This document shows, piece after piece, positions 1 through 11,602 of a stretch of 64,000 bases of DNA. Numbering within the stretch: position 1 is the first letter of the stretch; every line of letters begins with the position of its first letter. Source of the DNA: Solanum dulcamara (lineage: Eukaryota > Streptophyta > Magnoliopsida > Solanales > Solanaceae); the NCBI RefSeq assembly GCF_947179165.1, contig NC_077237.1:9972735-10036734 (forward strand), read 5' to 3'. A model generated the notes under the pieces. It was not told the DNA's origin and ran no database searches. It saw only the letters and a program-made list of their open reading frames with translations. Made by a program: the position numbers and the translations under genes.

Positions 1-119
1 CCTTTTAAGTAAACATTAAGTAGAAAGGTAATTTGACTAAATTTTGCTTATTTATTCTTTGATCTTAATGTAATATTACTTTTTTTCCACCACATTAAAT
101 GAAACTAATAGTTAATTAT

Positions 120-633
120 TGCAAGAAAAGAAAGTCAAAAAAGGAAAAGCATGAAAAAAAAATAAAAGAAGTGCAAGAAGTCAAAAAGGTGGAAAAAGGT
201 TGGCAGAAAAACTAAAGTTGATAGAAAAATGTGTTTTCTACTTTTGACAATTAACGCGTAGAAAACGCATTCCTCTTTTGACAAAAACGCGTTTTCATCC
301 TCTTATAAATAGAGGACATTCTGCCCTCATTTAGATCATCCCAAGAAAAGTGAGAGTAAGAATACAAAGAGAGTTATACACCAAGATAAATATTTTAGTC
401 TTGAGTGTCCTTTTTAGTAAATTGTTCATTTTATAAGAGAGGAGTGTTAATTGTTGTTTTCTCCTTGTATTTGAGAGCAGTGTACTCCCATATTATAATA
501 TTAAAACCTTCTACCCCATGGTTTTTTTCCTCTAGCTGTTTGAGGGGTTTTCACGTAAAATTCTCGTATCCAGTTTTATTTTCATATTTATTGTCATAGC
601 AAATTTTAATTCTGGTGCTTCCTCCCTCCAACA
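120..633 (+). repeat. 5' LTR of copia element (514 bp)
   Basis: Starts TGCAAGAAAAG and ends CCAACA. It matches 4822-5203 along its length, except for a 114-bp block (375-488) and two small stretches near its start that the right LTR lacks. Confidence 0.93.
304..311 (+). promoter_or_regulatory. LTR TATA box
   Basis: TATAAATA lies in the 5' LTR in U3/R-like context. Just upstream (242-295) a motif occurs twice: CTTTTGACA followed by an ACGCG core. TTGAC is the W-box core recognised by WRKY factors, so stress-responsive transcription is an inference. The same arrangement is kept in the 3' LTR around 4924-4977. Confidence 0.6.
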
Positions 634-634
634 G

Positions 635-646
635 GGGTATCAGAGC
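635..646 (+). other. Primer-binding site (tRNA-iMet type)
   Basis: GGGTATCAGAGC lies one base after the 5' LTR and matches the usual copia PBS TGGTATCAGAGC except at its first base. Confidence 0.85.
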
Positions 647-828
647 CCTCAGTTATTATGTCTGTTTTATGCGAAGGTATTATTTGTGAATAGTAAATTT
701 TTGTGAATAATAAAATTTGGTGAATAATACTATTCATGTGAATAGTAAATTTCGGTGACGGTACAGTTTTTCACGATTGTTCGCAAAAATATTCAGAAAT
801 GATCTAGGAGGGTGTGAAGCAAATAACA

Positions 829-3800
829 ATGTCGAGTACAAAAAAAATTGACATTGAAAAATTCAATAGGACTAATTTCTCATTGTGAAAAATGAAAATA
901 AAAGCGATATTGAGAAAAGACAATTGCTTAGCTGCAATTGAAGGCAGGCCCACAGATTTTACTGATGAAAACAAATAGAATGACATAGACAGCAATGCAG
1001 TTGCTGATCTACACTTGGCACTAGCTGATAAAGTGTTGTCTAGTGTGGCTGAAAAGTAGACGGTGAAGGAAATATGGGATACTCTTATAGGATTGTACGA
1101 GGCGAAGTCTTTGCATAATAAAATCTTCTTAAAAAGAAGATTGTATATTCTTCGAATGGCAGAGTCCATGTCGGTTACTGAACACATCAATACTTTGAAT
1201 ACTCTATTTTCGCAACTTACAACAATGGGTTGCAAAATAGAGGGGACTGAACGTGCAGAGCTTCTACTTCAAAGTCTGCCTGACTCGTATGATCAACTCA
1301 CCATCAACCTGACGAACAATACAGACAGTCTAGTTTTTGATGAAATTGTAGCCGTTGTCTTAGAAGAAGAAAATCGGCGCAAAAATAAGGAAGATAGACA
1401 AGCAAGTTTGCAGCAAGCTAAAGCTTTGATGATGGTGAGAGGAAGATCAACGAAACGTGGCCCCAGTGGGAGTCACAATCATGGTAGATCTCAATCAAGA
1501 AGTAAGAAGAATATCAAGTGCTACAACTGTGGCAAGAAAGGACACTTTAAGAAAGATTGTTGGTTCAAAAAGAAGAGTGAACACCCTGAGCCATCAAATG
1601 CTCAAGGAAATATTGCATATACCTCGGATGATGCCGATATTTTATGTAGTGAAGCAATATCAAATAATGAAGGCAGAAAATGTTTCTCTGATGTCTGGAT
1701 CATGGACACAGGAGCAACATGGCACATGACTTCTCGAAGAAAATGGTTTCATCAATATAATCCTATCTTAGGAGGGTCTGTGTTCATGGAAGACGATCAT
1801 GCTTTGGATGTTATTGGTATTGGATCCATCAAAATAAAAATGTATGATGACATGATACGCACCATCCAGGAGGTACGATATGTAAAAGACTTGAGGAAGA
1901 ATCTATTGTCTTTGGGACAATTAGATGATAATGGATATTCATATAAGATTTATGGTGGAGTCATGAAAATATCCAAAGGAGTGCTTGTAGTGATGAAAGA
2001 GAAAAAACTTGCTGCAAATCTATATGTGCTTAAAGGTGAAACACACCAATAAGGAGAAGCATCAACCACGTCAGCAAGTTCATTTGAAGAATCAACGATG
2101 ATATGGCATCGTAAATTTGTCCATATGTCGGAACGAGGTTTGAAGATTCTTGCTAAGCAAAAGCTTCTTTCAGGGCTCAAAAAGGTTTCACTACCCTTTT
2201 GTGAGCATTGTGTTACCAGTAAGCAAAATAGACTGAAGTTTAGCAGTTTCTCTGCTAAAAGCAAGGAAATACTAGATCTGGTCCACTCTGATGTCTGGCA
2301 AGCATTGGTGAAGTTCCTAGGAGGAGCGAAATATTTTGTGTCATTTATCGACAATTACTCCATGAGAAGTTGGGTGTTCCAATCAAGAGAAAGGCAGATG
2401 TTTTTCCGGTTTTCAAAGAGTTTAAAGCGCGGGTGGAACTTGAATCTGAGAAAAAGATCAAGTGTTTGAGGACAGATAATGGAGGAGAATACACTGGTGA
2501 TGAATTTGATAACTTCTGTAAACAAGAAGGTATTAAATGGTAGTTCACGGTGGCATATACTCCACAACAAAATGGAGTAGCAGAGCGGATGAACAGAACC
2601 TTGTTGGAACGAACAAGAGCTATGTTGGCAACTGTAGGGTTGGAAAAATAATTCTGGGCAAAAGCAGTCAAAATTGCCTGTTATGTGATCAATCGATCAC
2701 CATCAACCACAATTGATCTGAAAACGCCAATGGAGATGTAGACAGGAAAACCAGCTGATTATTCTTGCTTACATATATTCGAAAGTCCTGCTTATGTTAT
2801 ATAAAACACCCAAGAAAAATTAAAGTTGGATCCAAAATCTAGGGAATGCATTTTTTTAGGGTATGCTGATGGAGTCAAAGGGTATCGCTTGTGGGATCCC
2901 ACAGCCCACAAGATGGTAATCAACAGGGATGTTGTATTTGTTGAAAACAAGATATAATCAAAAGAAGGTAGGACTTCAAAAGAAAAATCAGAGACTGCTA
3001 CAGTTGAAATTGAAGAAATAGAAGTTCTAGTTTCTTCTGAAGCAGCACCAGAGGACGAAGAACAAAAACAAGCTGAGATCGAAACTCCAGAAGTTTGACG
3101 GTCAACTAGGAAGAGAAGAGAACTAGCTTGGCACTCAGATTATTCTATGGAGAGTAATATTGCACACTGTCTACTAATAGAAGATGGAGAGCCTTCAACT
3201 TTTCAGGAGGCTATGAAAGGCCAAGAATCATCTCTGTGGGTGGCTGCAATGCAAGAAGAAATTGAAGCTTTTCATAAAAAAAAAACATGGGATCTTGTTC
3301 AATTACCACAAGAAAGGAAGGCCATTGGAAACAAATGGATCTACAAGATCAAACGCAATGGTAATGATCAAGTGGAGAAGTATCGTGCAAAATTGGTGGT
3401 GAAAGAATTCACTCAGAAAGAACGTATAGACTTCAATGAGATATTTTCTCCAGTGGTTCGACTCATAACAATTCGAGTGGTCTGGGAGATGTGTGCTACA
3501 TTTGAATTGTACTTGGAGCAGTTAGATGTCAAAACTACATTTCTTCATAGAGAACTTGAAGAAGAAATTTATATGCTCTAACCAGAAGGTTTTGATGAAC
3601 AGGAAAAAGAGAACTTGGTTTGCAGGTTGAACAAATCTCTATATGGTCTCAAACAGGCGCCGAGATGTTGGTATAAGAGATTTGATTCCTTCATTATAAG
3701 CCTTGGATACAACAGATATAGTTCAGATCCTTGTGTTTATTACAAGAGATTTGATGATGACGATTTTGTTATTTTGCTGTTGTATGTTGATGACATGTTG

Positions 3801-4747
3801 GTAGCAGGCCCCAACAAAGATCGCCTCACAAATTTAAAAGCACAATTGGCTAGGGAGTTAGAAATGAAGGACTTGGGACCAGCAAACATGATTCTAGGGA
3901 TGTAAATTCATCGAGACAGAAATAATAGGAAGATTTGGCTTTCTCAAAAGAACTACTTGAAGAAAATCTTGAGACGCTTCAAGATGCAAGATTGTAAGTC
4001 AATTTCTACCCACTTCCTATTAATTTTAAGTTATCCTCAAGTATGAGTCCTAGCAATGAAGCAGAGAGGATGGAGATGTCTCGAGTATCGTATGCATCAG
4101 CAGTGGGAAGTTTAATGTTCGCCATGGTATGTACAAGACCTGACATTGTACAAGCAGTGGGAGTGGTTAGTCGATACATGGCTAATCCTGGTAGAGAGCA
4201 TTGGAATACTGTTAAGAGGATCCTGAGATACATCAAAGGTACCTCAGATGTTGCAATGTGTTATGGAGGATCAGACTTTACTGTTAAAGGTTATGTTGAT
4301 TCAGATTATGCAGGTGATCTTGATAAAAGTAAATCCACCACAGGTTATGTGTTTACTCTTGCTGGAGGAGCTGTAAGCTGGGTTTCAAAACTGTAATCTA
4401 TCGTGGCTACATCTACGACGGAAGTAGAATATGTGGCAGCTACACAAGCTAGCAAAGAGGCAATATGGATGCAGATGTTATTGGAGGAACTCGGACACAA
4501 ATAAGAGAAGGTTGCTGTGTTTTGTGACAGTCAGAGCGCTTTGCATCTCGCAAAGAATCCAGAATTTCATTCAAGGACAAAGCACATACGAGTTCAGTAT
4601 CACTTTGTTCGTGATAAGGTGGAAGAAGGCAGTGTGGATATTCAAAAAATTTACACTAATGACTAACTAGCAGATATGTTTACAAAGCCGATCAACAATA
4701 ACAAGTTCATATGGTGTCGATCTTCTATTGGCCTAGCAGAAATGTAA
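829..4747 (+). pseudogene. copia gag-pol polyprotein, multiply interrupted
   Basis: A gag-type start at 829 is followed within 60 bases by a TGA where a Trp codon is expected. Recognisable parts, in order: UBN2-type gag (about 829-1500); CCHC zinc knuckle C-x2-C-x4-H-x4-C at 1519-1560; aspartic protease DTGA at 1705-1716; integrase HHCC region with WH at 2104-2109 and CEHC near 2200; integrase core TDNGGEY near 2475; QNGVAER near 2570; RT core from about 3210 with YGLKQAP near 3640 and YVDD near 3785; RNase H with TGYVFTLAGGAVSW near 4345. The frame ends at a TAA at 4745. Several stops fit C-to-T or G-to-A change at Trp, Gln or Arg codons. The reading frame shifts in the integrase near 2360. 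Confidence 0.92.
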
Positions 4748-4810
4748 CATTGCAGTAATTTGGGTAGAAAGGATGGTGTGAAGACTTAATTGATTCGCAA
4801 TTAAATCTTC

Positions 4811-4821
4811 AAGTGGGAGAA
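4811..4821 (+). other. Polypurine tract of copia element
   Basis: AAGTGGGAGAA abuts the TG of the right LTR. The same motif precedes the LTR of the second copia copy at 55496. Confidence 0.85.
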
Positions 4822-5203
4822 TGCAAGAAAAGGAAAAGCATGAAAAAAAAAGAAGTGCAAGAAGTCAAAAAGGTGGAAAAAGGTTGGCAGAAAAACTAAA
4901 GTTGGCAGAAAAATGTGTTTTCTACTTTTGACAATTAACGCGTAGAAAACGATTCCTCTTTTGACAAAAACGCGTTTTCATCCTCTTATAAATAGAGTAC
5001 ATTCTGCCCTCATTTAGATCATCCCAAGAAAAGTGAGAGTAAGAATACAAAGAGAGTCATATTATAATAGTAAAATCTTTCTACCCCGTGGTTTTTTCCC
5101 TCTATCTGTTTGAGGGGTTTCCACGTAAAATTCTCGTATCCAATTTTATTTTCATATTTATTGTCATAGCAAACTTTAGTTGTGGTGCTTCCTCCCCCCA
5201 ACA
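4822..5203 (+). repeat. 3' LTR of copia element (382 bp, internally deleted)
   Basis: Matches the 5' LTR but jumps directly from AGAGAGT to CATATTATAAT, losing the 114 bp found at 375-488 of the left LTR. It also lacks two short A-rich stretches. The ends TG/CA and the flanking ATTAT are intact. Confidence 0.92.
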
Positions 5204-5208
5204 ATTAT

Positions 5209-5850
5209 ATCTTGATTTTCTAAAATAACGCCTATTTTTAATCATCTAATTTGAGCTTCTTTGCAATGTTGTTTTCAAGAAAATGAGTTTTAAAATTTAC
5301 TCCAAATTACGCTGGTTTACCATGATTATTGCTAAAAAAGAGGTGAAAACATTTTAATAACTATCATTAACTACAATAAAAATAGCATACTCAATGAAAT
5401 CTCACAAATAATAAAGTGGTAATCCCATCCTATGAAGATAAAGAAGTTTCTGATAAACTCTATGCTCAAGTAAAATTTAATTATGATTTAGTGATAACAT
5501 ATTTTATAAAAAAAACGGATTGAGATATAAATTAATATGATGAGAAAAAATCGCATCGTTTTATCCACAAAGTCTATAAATGCGATCCATGAAAATCTAA
5601 GGGTGAGATAAAGCAAATTAAATACCTCTAAATTCAAAGAAAATTTTAAACATCACTAAAATTCTAACAAAATATACAAAAATAGTGTTACATGGGAACT
5701 AAACATCACTAAAATTCTAACAAAATTTACAAAAAAAATATTGTTACGCTAAACAAAATCCAGATAATCCTGATAAAATAAATATATATAAAAATATATA
5801 AATAAATAAATAAAAATAAAATCTAATCTCCTTTGCCATTGTAGATCTTC
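5209..5850. other. AT-rich intergenic, no gene seen
   Basis: Low-complexity A/T sequence. A phrase of about 30 bases (a run reading aaacatcactaaaattctaacaaaat) occurs twice near 5645 and 5700. No coding or element signature was recognised. Confidence 0.6.
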
Positions 5851-5860
5851 AGCAAGTTGT

Positions 5861-6235
5861 TCAGATAATGTTGTAGCCTTGATCTGTTGTCCCCCTAACC
5901 CTAAGTGCTCCAAACATATTTTTCAATTCAATAAAACCTAATAATAAAAAGAAAAAAGTTAGGGATATAAAAATAATGGTCAATAATATAGCCAAAAAAA
6001 TGTTGAATTTATCCACTATAATGTTGAATATACCCTCCCCTCCAATTGATTTTCCACAACTCAAATCCACAAAAAATTTAATCTGGAAATTGATAAAGAA
6101 AAATGAGAATATTCCACTAAAAAGTGCCATTATTATTCTCCATAGGAACATTGATGCATAATAACAAACCCCATGTTCTTCCTTATTGTTTTCATTTTCA
6201 ATAAATAAATAAATTGTATGGACAAAAAAAACCAT
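5861..6235 (-). CDS. Possible small multi-pass membrane protein, unidentified
   Basis: I do not recognise this family. The reading frame gives up to 124 residues. A start at the Met before FLWRIIMALFSG would leave roughly 96 residues and is equally possible. It contains two strongly hydrophobic stretches: LFSGIFSFFFINFQIKFF near the middle and a longer one rich in I, L and F (IFLAILLTIIFISLTFFFLLLGFI). Between them is a conserved-looking SCGKSIGGEGIFN loop. The tail is polar and basic (ALRVRGTTDQGYN). The mix of charged loops and a polar C-terminus looks more like a real protein than translated AT-rich DNA, but no intron, promoter or homolog could be confirmed. Confidence 0.35.
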   Translation of the reverse strand: MVFFVHTIYLFIENENNKEEHGVCYYASMFLWRIIMALFSGIFSFFFINFQIKFFVDLSCGKSIGGEGIFNIIVDKFNIFLAILLTIIFISLTFFFLLLGFIELKNMFGALRVRGTTDQGYNII

Positions 6236-6240
6236 AGAAA

Positions 6241-6258
6241 AAGAAGAAGAAGAAGAAG
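6241..6258. repeat. (AAG)n microsatellite
   Basis: Six perfect AAG units, just upstream of the minus-strand small membrane ORF, where on that strand they would lie in a leader as CTT repeats. Confidence 0.8.
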
Positions 6259-6359
6259 TTGGATATATGAATAATAGGAGTAATTAAGTAGGAGTAAGAG
6301 TTTATGTAATTGAGGACTCTCTAGATCCACTATTAATGGGATTAGTGATAATTCAATTA

Positions 6360-7300
6360 TCTAATCCTAACCTAATCATAATTATGTTAAGGAAAATATT
6401 CTATTTTATAGATAATTACTACTTGCATTCTTTCAATACTTTAATAAATATTTTATGCATAAAGTTTTCTACTAGAATTTAGAAATTAAATACCGTATAT
6501 AACTACAATTAGCAATATCCGATACACTAATTAAAAGATAACAATAAAAAGGACACTCTTACGAAACAACGTTTGATTTCCAATTTATAATTCCCTTCCA
6601 TTTTTCCTTTCCTTGGCTCAATTTACAAAATAAAATAACGAAAGAAAAAAAAAGCCTACTAAAAAAACATCTCTCTATCCATTATTTTAAGAAAATAATA
6701 TTGATTGCGAAAATCTATTTCACTGTAAAATAATAAAAATATAAAAAGGAAAAGGAAGAACTATTGGTACATTTGAGTGTATACAAAATTCACAAAAAAT
6801 CGATACTTTCACTATACTATGATAATAAAAAAATAAGAAAAGTAACACACTTCCTTTGAAGAAATACACAAGCAAAACAATGATATTCGAAATAACCCAA
6901 GAAAGCAAAAGTGAATGTAGAAAATGATCTAAAATTCAAAGGGATAGTTATCGATATATATCATTCGTCTCTCTAGTTTATTATACATGTTCGAAGTATA
7001 TACTTCATATGTTCCTATCGGTTGTATATGATGTATATATATTGCATATACATACGTGTAGATATATAAATATAAATATGTATAATAGTAAAGTATACAC
7101 TATCCATGCACCACATACAAAGATAATTCAAATGTATTGATTTGTAATTCTTTCAATTTAAATGAGAAAATTACGTTTAGAGACCCCAAAGTGTTTGATT
7201 TTAAATTTTTTATCCCCGCTTAATAAAATTTTAAGAAAATGACCTTAAGTTAAATAATTTTGTTGGGAAGAATTAATGTTGCTGACTGCTTATAGAATTT
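6360..7300. other. AT-rich intergenic, nothing recognised
   Basis: No open frame with recognisable motifs and no clear terminal repeats. Dominated by A/T runs and TATATA-like tracts near 6960-7090. Confidence 0.6.
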
Positions 7301-7305
7301 GTAAT

Positions 7306-7610
7306 CGATTGAACAAGTTCACTGTCTTGAAATATCCTGAATATCTTCTTCACGAGGAAACTAGAATTTTTGTTTGATGGGCAACTTACTTAAATTCTAA
7401 CTTTCGCCTATAAGATAAAATTTCTGGTCAATTGAGTAGGTTCACTATTTTAAAATATCATAAACGTCTACCTTATGGCAAAAGTTAGAACTTGTATTTA
7501 ATGGGCAATCTACCTAAATTTTAATTTTTGCTAATAAGATAGAACTTTTGATCAATTGAACAGGTTCACTATCTTAAAATATTCCGAACATTTGCTTTAT
7601 GAGAAAAAAA
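7306..7610. repeat. Tandem repeat, ~124-bp unit, about 2.5 copies
   Basis: The anchor TTCACTNTCTTNAAATATNC occurs at about 7318, 7441 and 7565, giving spacings of 123 and 124 bp. The intervening text aligns with scattered substitutions. No coding content. Confidence 0.75.
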
Positions 7611-7984
7611 TATAATTTTATGAAGTGGATACTATTTCTAAAAAAATTGTTAAGCTGGCTCAAAAAATCAAGAACCCCATTTTTGTTAAGACTTACTTTT
7701 TTATAAAAAAAAACTACCTAATTACATAAATATTCCTATAGTATTTATTAATTTTCCTTATAATAGTTACATATTATCTCATTAACTAATAATTTTATAT
7801 CATATTTCAAATTCGATATATTTAGATACATATATTTTTGTTACTAAATACACTCTAAAAGACGGATACATATAAAAGAGGCAAGCGAGATAAAAATTAT
7901 ATTTTTTTCTCAAGTATAAAACCAGCACAAATTATGAAGACTATCAAAAATTTTAATTTTTCCAATTCTTTTAGTAATTTCATA

Positions 7985-8160
7985 TCCGTTCAGGTGAATA
8001 ACTTGTACGTAAGGTTAAAACTTGCCACCTGGCAGGCTACTCCGTAAATAGGCAAAGGCGCGCAACAAACGTATTTGGAGCTAACTGTATTCTCTGACAC
8101 AAGCAAAATGCCATAACCAAAATCGTTTCAACGCTTTTCCGGTGATTTTGTTGAAGTTTG
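7985..8160 (+). promoter_or_regulatory. Promoter/first-exon region of SRR1-RNaseH copy 1
   Basis: A block holding GTAAATAGGCAAAGGC (from 8044, TATA-like) followed by CAACAAACGTATTTGGAGC is closely repeated at about 12780-12880 and 17720-17815, at the head of each of the three tandem gene units. Positional conservation upstream of three paralogues, plus a TATA-like core, suggests the core promoter and transcription start region. No transcript evidence is available. Confidence 0.5.
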
Positions 8161-8174
8161 AAGCCTTCTCTTCA

Positions 8175-8201
8175 ATGGAGACGCCAGGCACCTGCTACTG
8201 A
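8175..8201 (+). promoter_or_regulatory. Conserved 8-codon upstream ORF, copy 1
   Basis: ATG followed by seven codons and TGA (METPGTCY). Equivalent uORFs sit at the same place in copies 2 (MARPGTVY) and 3 (MATRGIVY), each after the shared phrase GAAGCCTTCTCTTCA. If transcribed in the leader it could reduce translation of the downstream main ORF. Confidence 0.45.
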
Positions 8202-8264
8202 GGCTAGATTTTCACCGACTTTGTGCTGTGAGTATCTCTCTCTTTTTCGTAAAACGAAAATGTA

Positions 8265-9375
8265 GTGCGGTATGTGTTTTCAGAGGATTTATTCCGTTCG
8301 TAATACTAATTGTTTGAACTCGATTGGTGAAGGATTTACTGTTTCTGTCGTCCTATAATTTCTGTGTTCAAATGTTCCTTTGTTGCAACTTCATTTTAAT
8401 TCCAGAAGAGTAATTGTTTTGCTATAGTTGATGAACTGCACTTTATACAGATGAAATACAGACTCCGGTTCATTTTTTCTTATTTATTTTTACCCATAAG
8501 GTATGTTTTCTGCGAGGATTTCGTTCGTTATAGTGATTGTTTGAATTGATTTGAAGGATCTAGCATTTCCTTTAATTTTTCTGTGTTCAAAAGTTCCTTT
8601 GTTGCCATTTTCATTTAAATTCCAGAAGAGTAACTGAATTAATTTGCTTGTAGTTGAACTGCTTGTTATCCAGATGAAATATATACAGACTCTGTTATTC
8701 TTTGAAAGAGGAAATTCTAAAAAATATATACAGTCCGGGGAAGTCATTGCTTAAAGGTAGCTTTTCAATAGCGACGCGAGGCTCCATCTACCGAGGCAAT
8801 ACTTCCGGATTTTCAGCGACTGTGTTGCTGTCATTATCTCCTCTTTTACTCTTGTTTTGCGTATTTATTTTTTCCCATCAGGTTGTAAAACTAAATTGTA
8901 GTGGTGTTGTGTGAGGATTGCGTTCGAAATAGTGATTGTTTGAATTCGACTGAAGGATCTAGCATTTTGTTATGTGGTTTCATCGTCCTGTAATTGTCTG
9001 TGGTCAAAAGTTCCTTGTTGCCACTTCATTTTAAGTCCAGAAGAACATCTGTTTTGGGTAGTTCAACTTCTTGTTATCCAGATGAAATAAAGACTCCGTT
9101 CTACTCTCATATTTCTTACTGTATTTATTTTTTCCCATAAGTTTGTAAGACTAAATTGTTGTATGTGTTTTCTGAGGATTCTGTTAAATTGAGTTCCAAA
9201 TAGTGTTTGTTTGAACCCGGTTGAAGGATCTAGCGTTTTGTTATGTGGTCTCATCGTCTTTAGATTTTCTGTATTAAAAAGTTCCTTTGTTGCCACTTCA
9301 TATTAAGTGGAGAAGAAGAACTGTTTTGCTGTAGTTCAACTGCTTGTTATTACTTTAGACGGAAAAAGGAAATTC
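8265..9375 (+). repeat. Leader repeats, copy 1 (about four ~200-bp units)
   Basis: Four diverged units share the same order of phrases: GTGAGGATT, ATTGTTTGAA, GAAGGATCTAGCATTT, TTCTGTGTTCAAAAGTTCC, TTGTTGCCACTTCATTTTAA, CCAGAAGAG and TTATCCAGATGAAAT. They start near 8265, 8500, 8880 and 9140. Between the second and third units a decayed copy of the uORF exon reappears (near 8765, with ATG changed to ATA). Confidence 0.75.
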
Positions 9376-9959
9376 TAGAAAAATAAATTCATGCTCTTCT
9401 CTTAGGATTAGATTGTGATTTGAAACTTCAGAGTAACAATTTCATTGGTGCATAATTCTTTGAGAATTTGTCCTGGCAGTCAAAGTAGGTGACTGAAACA
9501 CACCTAGATGGAAGAAATGGTTCTGAACGAATTAAAGAAAGAGGGTATGCTCATATTCAACTTAGCTTTGACTGCACTCTTTTATATCAATTGAACTAAC
9601 TTATAATAGAGAAGATGTCAACTGAGTTGCTTCTTGAAATACATCTTTGCCTTCAAACACACTGCATATGATGTGCAGCAATTATACTCTAAAACATTTA
9701 GAGAACTATGTTTTTCTGGGAGTCAAGATACTTTCAGCCTGCTATCAATTCCGTACTTTTAAATTCTACAGTTGCATATAATGAGAAATGCATCTTTTTT
9801 GCTGCGAAGTACTTCAGTATGATAATGATTTTTGTACTTTATATTCTAGACTTGCAGGTTTTTATTAAGTCCAGAACAGGAGAGAGTGTTGCTGCATTTT
9901 AGCTGTTACAAATAGAGTTTAAACTGCTAGAGGCTAACATTAATTTGAACCTGATAAAG

Positions 9960-11602
9960 ATGAATTTTGGTGAGAATATGGAGTCAAATGTTGATTTTCA
10001 CATACAAGATGAGTCAGAAAGACTGCTTAAAGAGATTGAACTGGTGATGAAGAATGTTGAGAACTCTGAGTTTTATGTTGGAATGCGCATGGATCTGAAA
10101 CAGAATAAAACAATTCAAAAACACTTCTTCCGCATTTTAGGCTCCCATTCACATGTTCAGGTGGTTATCTATGGTTTGGGAAGCATCGAATACAGTTTTC
10201 ATTCACAGTTTCATCTTGCTGTAGTTCTCCTACTAAAACGAGATTTTTCCAATTGGATTGACAGTATAGTAATATACGATCCCAATATGTCTCTAGCTGA
10301 TATCATAGTTTTCAAAAAACTAGATCTTGAGGTTCTCACCACTGATGAAAATTGTAAGAGGAGAGCTCAGAGACCAACAATGTTCTACATGCCTAAGCCT
10401 TATTGTTATCTTATTGGCAACCTGTTGGGAGCAAACTGGTCTTCATCTTGTCTTAACCGGATTTTTTTGCTGACAAACTCATTTCGCGATACACTGACCA
10501 ATACGCCACGAAGTAGTCCTGATCTAGAAGCAGTGCTACGATTAGAGAGAATTCTTCCCTTCACAACAGAGATTGACATAAGAACTAGTGACAGTCAGAG
10601 GTATGCTGATTTGTTCTCAGGATTTGCCTGGCATTTCTTTGATGTGGATCCCCAAATTGACATTGGCAAACCGGGACGTTATTGGCTGGACGTTCAAAGG
10701 TACTTAGATGTGAGACTAGAGACTGAAATTTCCATTTATTACTGAATACAGTTCACTGTTGTTGTTCTATTGATTTTGGGAAACAAAGGTGCTGCTCATT
10801 AGCACATAATTGAAGTCAGTAGCCCTTTACGTTCTGTCTGCCTATGATAGTTCCATTTCCTTCTCCTTTGTGATAAGATGTGCTTTACACATGTGATTGA
10901 TTTAAGTGCTAGTTGGAGAATCTAGATTTTGTTGATTGGATTATGCAAAGTGCTTTGAAATTATTTGCTTAGAGAAAACTATAGTGTGATAGAGGTGAGT
11001 TGAAGGAACCATAGGAGGGTACGGTGTACTTCATATATCCCTAATGATGTAACTTTTAACTTTTGTGTCACAGGCATCTTGAAGCAGAATTTTTGGAAGA
11101 TATGAAAAGCGATATGACTAGTGAGGAATTTGCAGATATTTGGGGCATTTATCGTGGGTTTCGTCGTTTAAGATGCAACAACGTTCCTCCTCCTCCAGGT
11201 TGGATTAAGCTAAACATATATGGTAATGGTACAAAGGTTGATCAGTCAGGACGATATAGTGGCATCTTCCAAGATGAAAAAGGAACGTGTTTAGTTAGGT
11301 ATACAGGTGACTTTGATGTGGAAGACAATGTGATTGCTGGACTAGAGGCCTTGAGGATTGGGTTGGCCAGATGTGTGGCAGGAAAGCCAAATGCAGAGAA
11401 GTTGATTGTGGAGTCAGATGATCTTATACTTGTCCAATATGTTAATGGTCGCCCTGAGCCAAATGAAAAAGCTATGGACAAGTTGAAGGAAATTTTCGAC
11501 TTGCTGGAACATATTACTTGTGCAGTTTACTATATCTACGAAGAAGCCAATGAAGCTGCTAGAGATTTGGCTCTGAGAGGTGAATGTCCCAATAGTGCAT
11601 AG
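9960..11602 (+). CDS. SRR1-like / RNase H-like fusion protein, copy 1 (422 aa)
   Basis: Two coding exons, 9960-10699 and 11074-11602, join in phase 2 (CAAAG|GTACTT donor, TCACAG|GCATCT acceptor), giving QRHLEAEF across the junction. Residues ~66-225 match the SRR1 domain: VVIYGLGS, IYDPNMS, RPTMFYMPKPY, NLLGANW, LTNSF, AWHFFDVD. SRR1 in Arabidopsis affects red-light and clock signalling. Residues ~288-413 match the plant RNase H-like (RVT_3) fold: PPPGWIKLNIYG, AGLEALRIGL, LIVESD, EEANEAARDLA. Three catalytic acids are replaced: Asp by Y296, Glu by G336, Asp by R410. Only D362 remains, so nuclease activity is unlikely. The ATG at 9960 is the first in frame. The frame stays open upstream to a possible acceptor near 9901, so an upstream coding exon is not excluded. 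Confidence 0.82.

Larger units (their letters stand above)
120..5203 (+). mobile_element. Full-length degraded Ty1/copia LTR retrotransposon
   Basis: Both LTRs begin TG and end CA. The element is flanked by a perfect 5-bp target site duplication, ATTAT, at 115-119 and 5204-5208. A primer-binding site complementary to initiator tRNA-Met follows the left LTR and a purine tract precedes the right LTR. The interior reads gag, protease, integrase, reverse transcriptase, RNase H, which is the Ty1/copia order. Many in-frame stops and at least one frameshift (near 2360) make it non-functional. Confidence 0.95.

Noticed and set aside
804..1235. Minus-strand open frame of 143 codons
   Set aside because: Antisense shadow of the copia gag region; no independent motifs.
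1457..1729. Second plus-strand frame inside copia gag
   Set aside because: Overlaps the zinc-knuckle and protease coding in another frame; a shadow.
2345..2671. Minus-strand frames across the copia integrase
   Set aside because: Antisense of recognisable integrase sequence.
8490..8914. Short frames in the copy 1 leader
   Set aside because: They cover repeat units and are not conserved between units or gene copies.
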